From NCBI GenBank assembly GCA_946478715.1, contig CAMLDA010000036.1, positions 1 through 6,495 of the forward strand: a stretch of DNA of 6,495 nt, in the 5' to 3' direction. The DNA is from an uncultured Candidatus Saccharibacteria bacterium (GTDB lineage Bacteria > Patescibacteria > Saccharimonadia > Saccharimonadales > UBA10212). The notes beneath the pieces are model-generated. The model was not told where the DNA came from and did no database searches. It saw only the letters and a program-made list of their open reading frames with translations. Positions within the stretch are counted from its first letter, which is position 1. Each line of letters begins with the position of its first letter. Both the position numbers and the translations under genes were made by a program. This document shows positions 5,252 through 6,495 of the stretch, one piece after another.

Positions 5252-6355
5252 TTATTTAAGGTCTTTTAGACTAAGCGCTATCTTGCGGTTATCGGTGTCT
5301 ACGTCGATAACTTTGAACTTCTTCTTCTCGTTCAGCTTGAACACGGCTTCCGGGTCGACGCTCTCGTCGTCGCTCATTTCGGAAACGTGCACCAGCGCCT
5401 CTACGGCCGGCGACAGCTGTACAAAGGCTCCGAACGGCGTGATGCGGGTAATCTTACCTTCCACGACGTCGCCTTTGTTGAACTGTTTTACCTCGCTCAG
5501 CCACGGGTCTTCGCTCATCTGCTTGATAGACAGGCTTAAGCGGTCCTTGTCGATGGCGATTATCTTGGCTTTAACGCGGTCTCCCACCTTTATGTACTTG
5601 CGGGGGTCTTCCACGCGCTCCCAGGATATCTCGCTGATATGGACCAGGCCTTCAATGCCATCCACATTCACAAAGGCGCCAAAGTCTATGACTCCGGTAA
5701 CTACGCCTTCCACCACGTCGCCTACCTTGAGTTTCTCGAGCCTCTCCTGCATATCGCCCCGGACGGCTTCTTTCTCTGAGAAAATCAGCTTGTTATCCTT
5801 GCGCGATACGTCCAATATGCGGACGCGCAGCGTCTTGTTCACCAAAGCGTTCAGCTTGGTCAGGATCTCGTCCTTATCGCTGTCTGATACGCGCGGGTAG
5901 TGTTCGGCGCTCAGCTGGCTAACCGGCAGGAATCCGCGGATACCTTCCAGTTCAATCAGCAAGCCGCCACGGTTGGCGTCATAAGGAACGACTTCCACGA
6001 TTTCGTGCTCATCGAACATCCGCTGCAATTCGCCCCAGCCGCGGTCCTTGACGGCCCGCTTCATGGATAGCAATGCGTAGCCTTCATCCAGCTCCGGGTC
6101 TACCACGCTGGCGGTGATTGTCTCTCCTTCCGCTAAAGCGTTAGAGCCGACTTCCCGGCGGAAAATGACGCCCAGGCCGTTGGGGCCCAGGTCTACCCAC
6201 ACTTCATGTTTTTTGACGGACATAACCGTGCCTTCCACCATATCTCCAGATTTGAGCTGTTTAAGCTCGCTGGCGGCCAGCAGGTCGTCCATAGTTATAT
6301 TGGTTGTTTTAGCCAATTCTATTAGTTCCCTTCTTGTAGTATTTCTAAGAGACAT
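5252..6355 (-). CDS. rpsA: 30S ribosomal protein S1, four-domain form
   Basis: 367 aa, ATG at 6353-6355, TAA at 5252-5254. An in-frame TGA (6362-6364) three codons upstream rules out a longer form. S1 binds mRNA and helps load it on the 30S subunit. Four S1 (OB-fold) domains are visible: 1 at about 36-100 (GDMVEGTVMSVKKHEVWVDL), 2 at about 117-195 (more divergent, with GIRGFLPVSQLS), 3 at about 209-278 (GVIDFGAFVNVDGIEGLVHI) and 4 at about 293-365 (ITPFGAFVQL then EALVHVSEMS). Domains 3 and 4 carry the canonical FGAFV and LVH[IV]SE RNA-binding signatures. E. coli S1 has six domains and about 557 aa; the four-domain form occurs in several other phyla. The MSLRNTTRRELIELAKTTNI stretch precedes the first domain as a short helical extension. 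A second ATG at codon 22 (MDDLLAAS) is possible but also has no Shine-Dalgarno. It is the first gene of a likely rpsA-infB operon driven by the promoter at 6421-6449. Confidence 0.95.
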   Translation of the reverse strand: MSLRNTTRRELIELAKTTNITMDDLLAASELKQLKSGDMVEGTVMSVKKHEVWVDLGPNGLGVIFRREVGSNALAEGETITASVVDPELDEGYALLSMKRAVKDRGWGELQRMFDEHEIVEVVPYDANRGGLLIELEGIRGFLPVSQLSAEHYPRVSDSDKDEILTKLNALVNKTLRVRILDVSRKDNKLIFSEKEAVRGDMQERLEKLKVGDVVEGVVTGVIDFGAFVNVDGIEGLVHISEISWERVEDPRKYIKVGDRVKAKIIAIDKDRLSLSIKQMSEDPWLSEVKQFNKGDVVEGKITRITPFGAFVQLSPAVEALVHVSEMSDDESVDPEAVFKLNEKKKFKVIDVDTDNRKIALSLKDLK

Positions 6356-6367
6356 CCGCTTTCAGCC

Positions 6368-6387
6368 GGCCCGGAATATCCGGGGCC
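6368..6387 (-). promoter_or_regulatory. GC-rich hairpin in the rpsA leader
   Basis: In the minus-strand RNA, GGCCC pairs with GGGCC and GGA with UCC around a UAU loop, with a single bulged C, giving an 8-bp stem. It ends 12 nt before the rpsA ATG, where initiating ribosomes bind, and the 12-nt spacer (ggctgaaagcgg) has only a GAAAG as a poor Shine-Dalgarno. It has no following U-tract, so it is not a terminator. The position suggests control of S1 translation, possibly by S1 itself as in E. coli; this is inference. Confidence 0.5.
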
Positions 6388-6420
6388 AAAAGAAGCAGAG
6401 GCACTCGTAGATTGACTCTT

Positions 6421-6449
6421 ATTATAAGGTGTTGCGCCCTATCTGTAAA
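6421..6449 (-). promoter_or_regulatory. Strong sigma70-like promoter of rpsA-infB
   Basis: On the minus strand, TTTACA (6444-6449, 5 of 6 to TTGACA) and a perfect TATAAT (6421-6426) are separated by exactly 17 nt. The start point would fall near 6414, giving a leader of about 58 nt that contains the 6368-6387 hairpin. A strong constitutive promoter suits a ribosomal protein operon. Confidence 0.75.
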
Positions 6450-6452
6450 CAT

Positions 6453-6494
6453 CTAAGTAAGGCCTGCCGCACGCGTTTCAAAAAAGAGCACGTT
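6453..6494 (-). CDS. Possible C-terminal tail of an upstream gene (13 codons visible)
   Basis: One minus-strand frame is open from the window edge and reads NVLFFETRAAGLT before a TAG (6453-6455), only 3 bp outside the -35 box of the rpsA promoter. Such a gene-end then promoter arrangement would fit the tight packing of the rest of the window. Thirteen codons are too few to exclude chance or to identify a family. Confidence 0.2.
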   Translation of the reverse strand, partial: NVLFFETRAAGLT

Positions 6495-6495
6495 C

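Noticed and set aside
4606..5259. Several plus-strand open frames of 80-130 codons opposite infB
   Set aside because: They are antisense shadows of a confidently identified essential gene; none has a Shine-Dalgarno or recognisable domain.
5199..5900. A 233-codon plus-strand open frame opposite rpsA and infB
   Set aside because: It lies antisense to two certain genes, its translation is Ser/Thr/Leu-rich in the way an antisense frame of a GC-rich gene would be, and it has no family resemblance.

Overview
The window looks like a compact bacterial chromosome segment, most likely from the Candidate Phyla Radiation and probably Saccharibacteria (TM7). The evidence is a DUF5663-type small protein, a short IF-2 (588 aa) lacking the long N-terminal extension of E. 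coli IF-2, a four-domain ribosomal protein S1 (367 aa), a compact Fmt C-terminus and very tight gene packing. TGA is used as an ordinary stop for two genes, which argues against the UGA=Gly code of Gracilibacteria/Absconditabacteria. The taxonomic call rests on remembered family features, not on a search.

Layout: 1-261 (+) is the C-terminal end of methionyl-tRNA formyltransferase (fmt). Everything else is on the minus strand. Reading in the direction of transcription from the right edge: a possible few-codon tail of an upstream gene (6453-6495), a strong sigma70-like promoter (6421-6449), a roughly 58-nt leader with a GC-rich hairpin and no clear Shine-Dalgarno, rpsA (5252-6355), infB (3462-5228, GTG start with a near-perfect Shine-Dalgarno, 23 nt after rpsA), then three genes of unknown function. 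These are a single-pass membrane protein with a His-rich extramembrane segment (2339-3391), an acidic modular protein with an 11-residue-periodic helical repeat (715-2265), and the small DUF5663-like protein (262-651), whose stop codon directly abuts that of fmt. The latter two each have a convincing promoter hexamer pair in their short upstream gaps. There is no gene-free stretch longer than 300 bases and no RNA gene, CRISPR array or mobile element.

Functionally the known genes all serve translation initiation: Fmt formylates initiator Met-tRNA, IF-2 delivers it to the 30S subunit, and S1 helps capture mRNA. rpsA and infB look like one operon. The less ordinary content is the pair of unknown proteins between infB and fmt. 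Although different in overall design, they share a coiled-coil signature (DPEK..M..Q[LI]..LS.R[VL]..LEA) and short beta-rich modules, and both lack cysteine. They look like related lineage-specific structural or envelope proteins. Nothing here shows an enzymatic, defence or mobile system.
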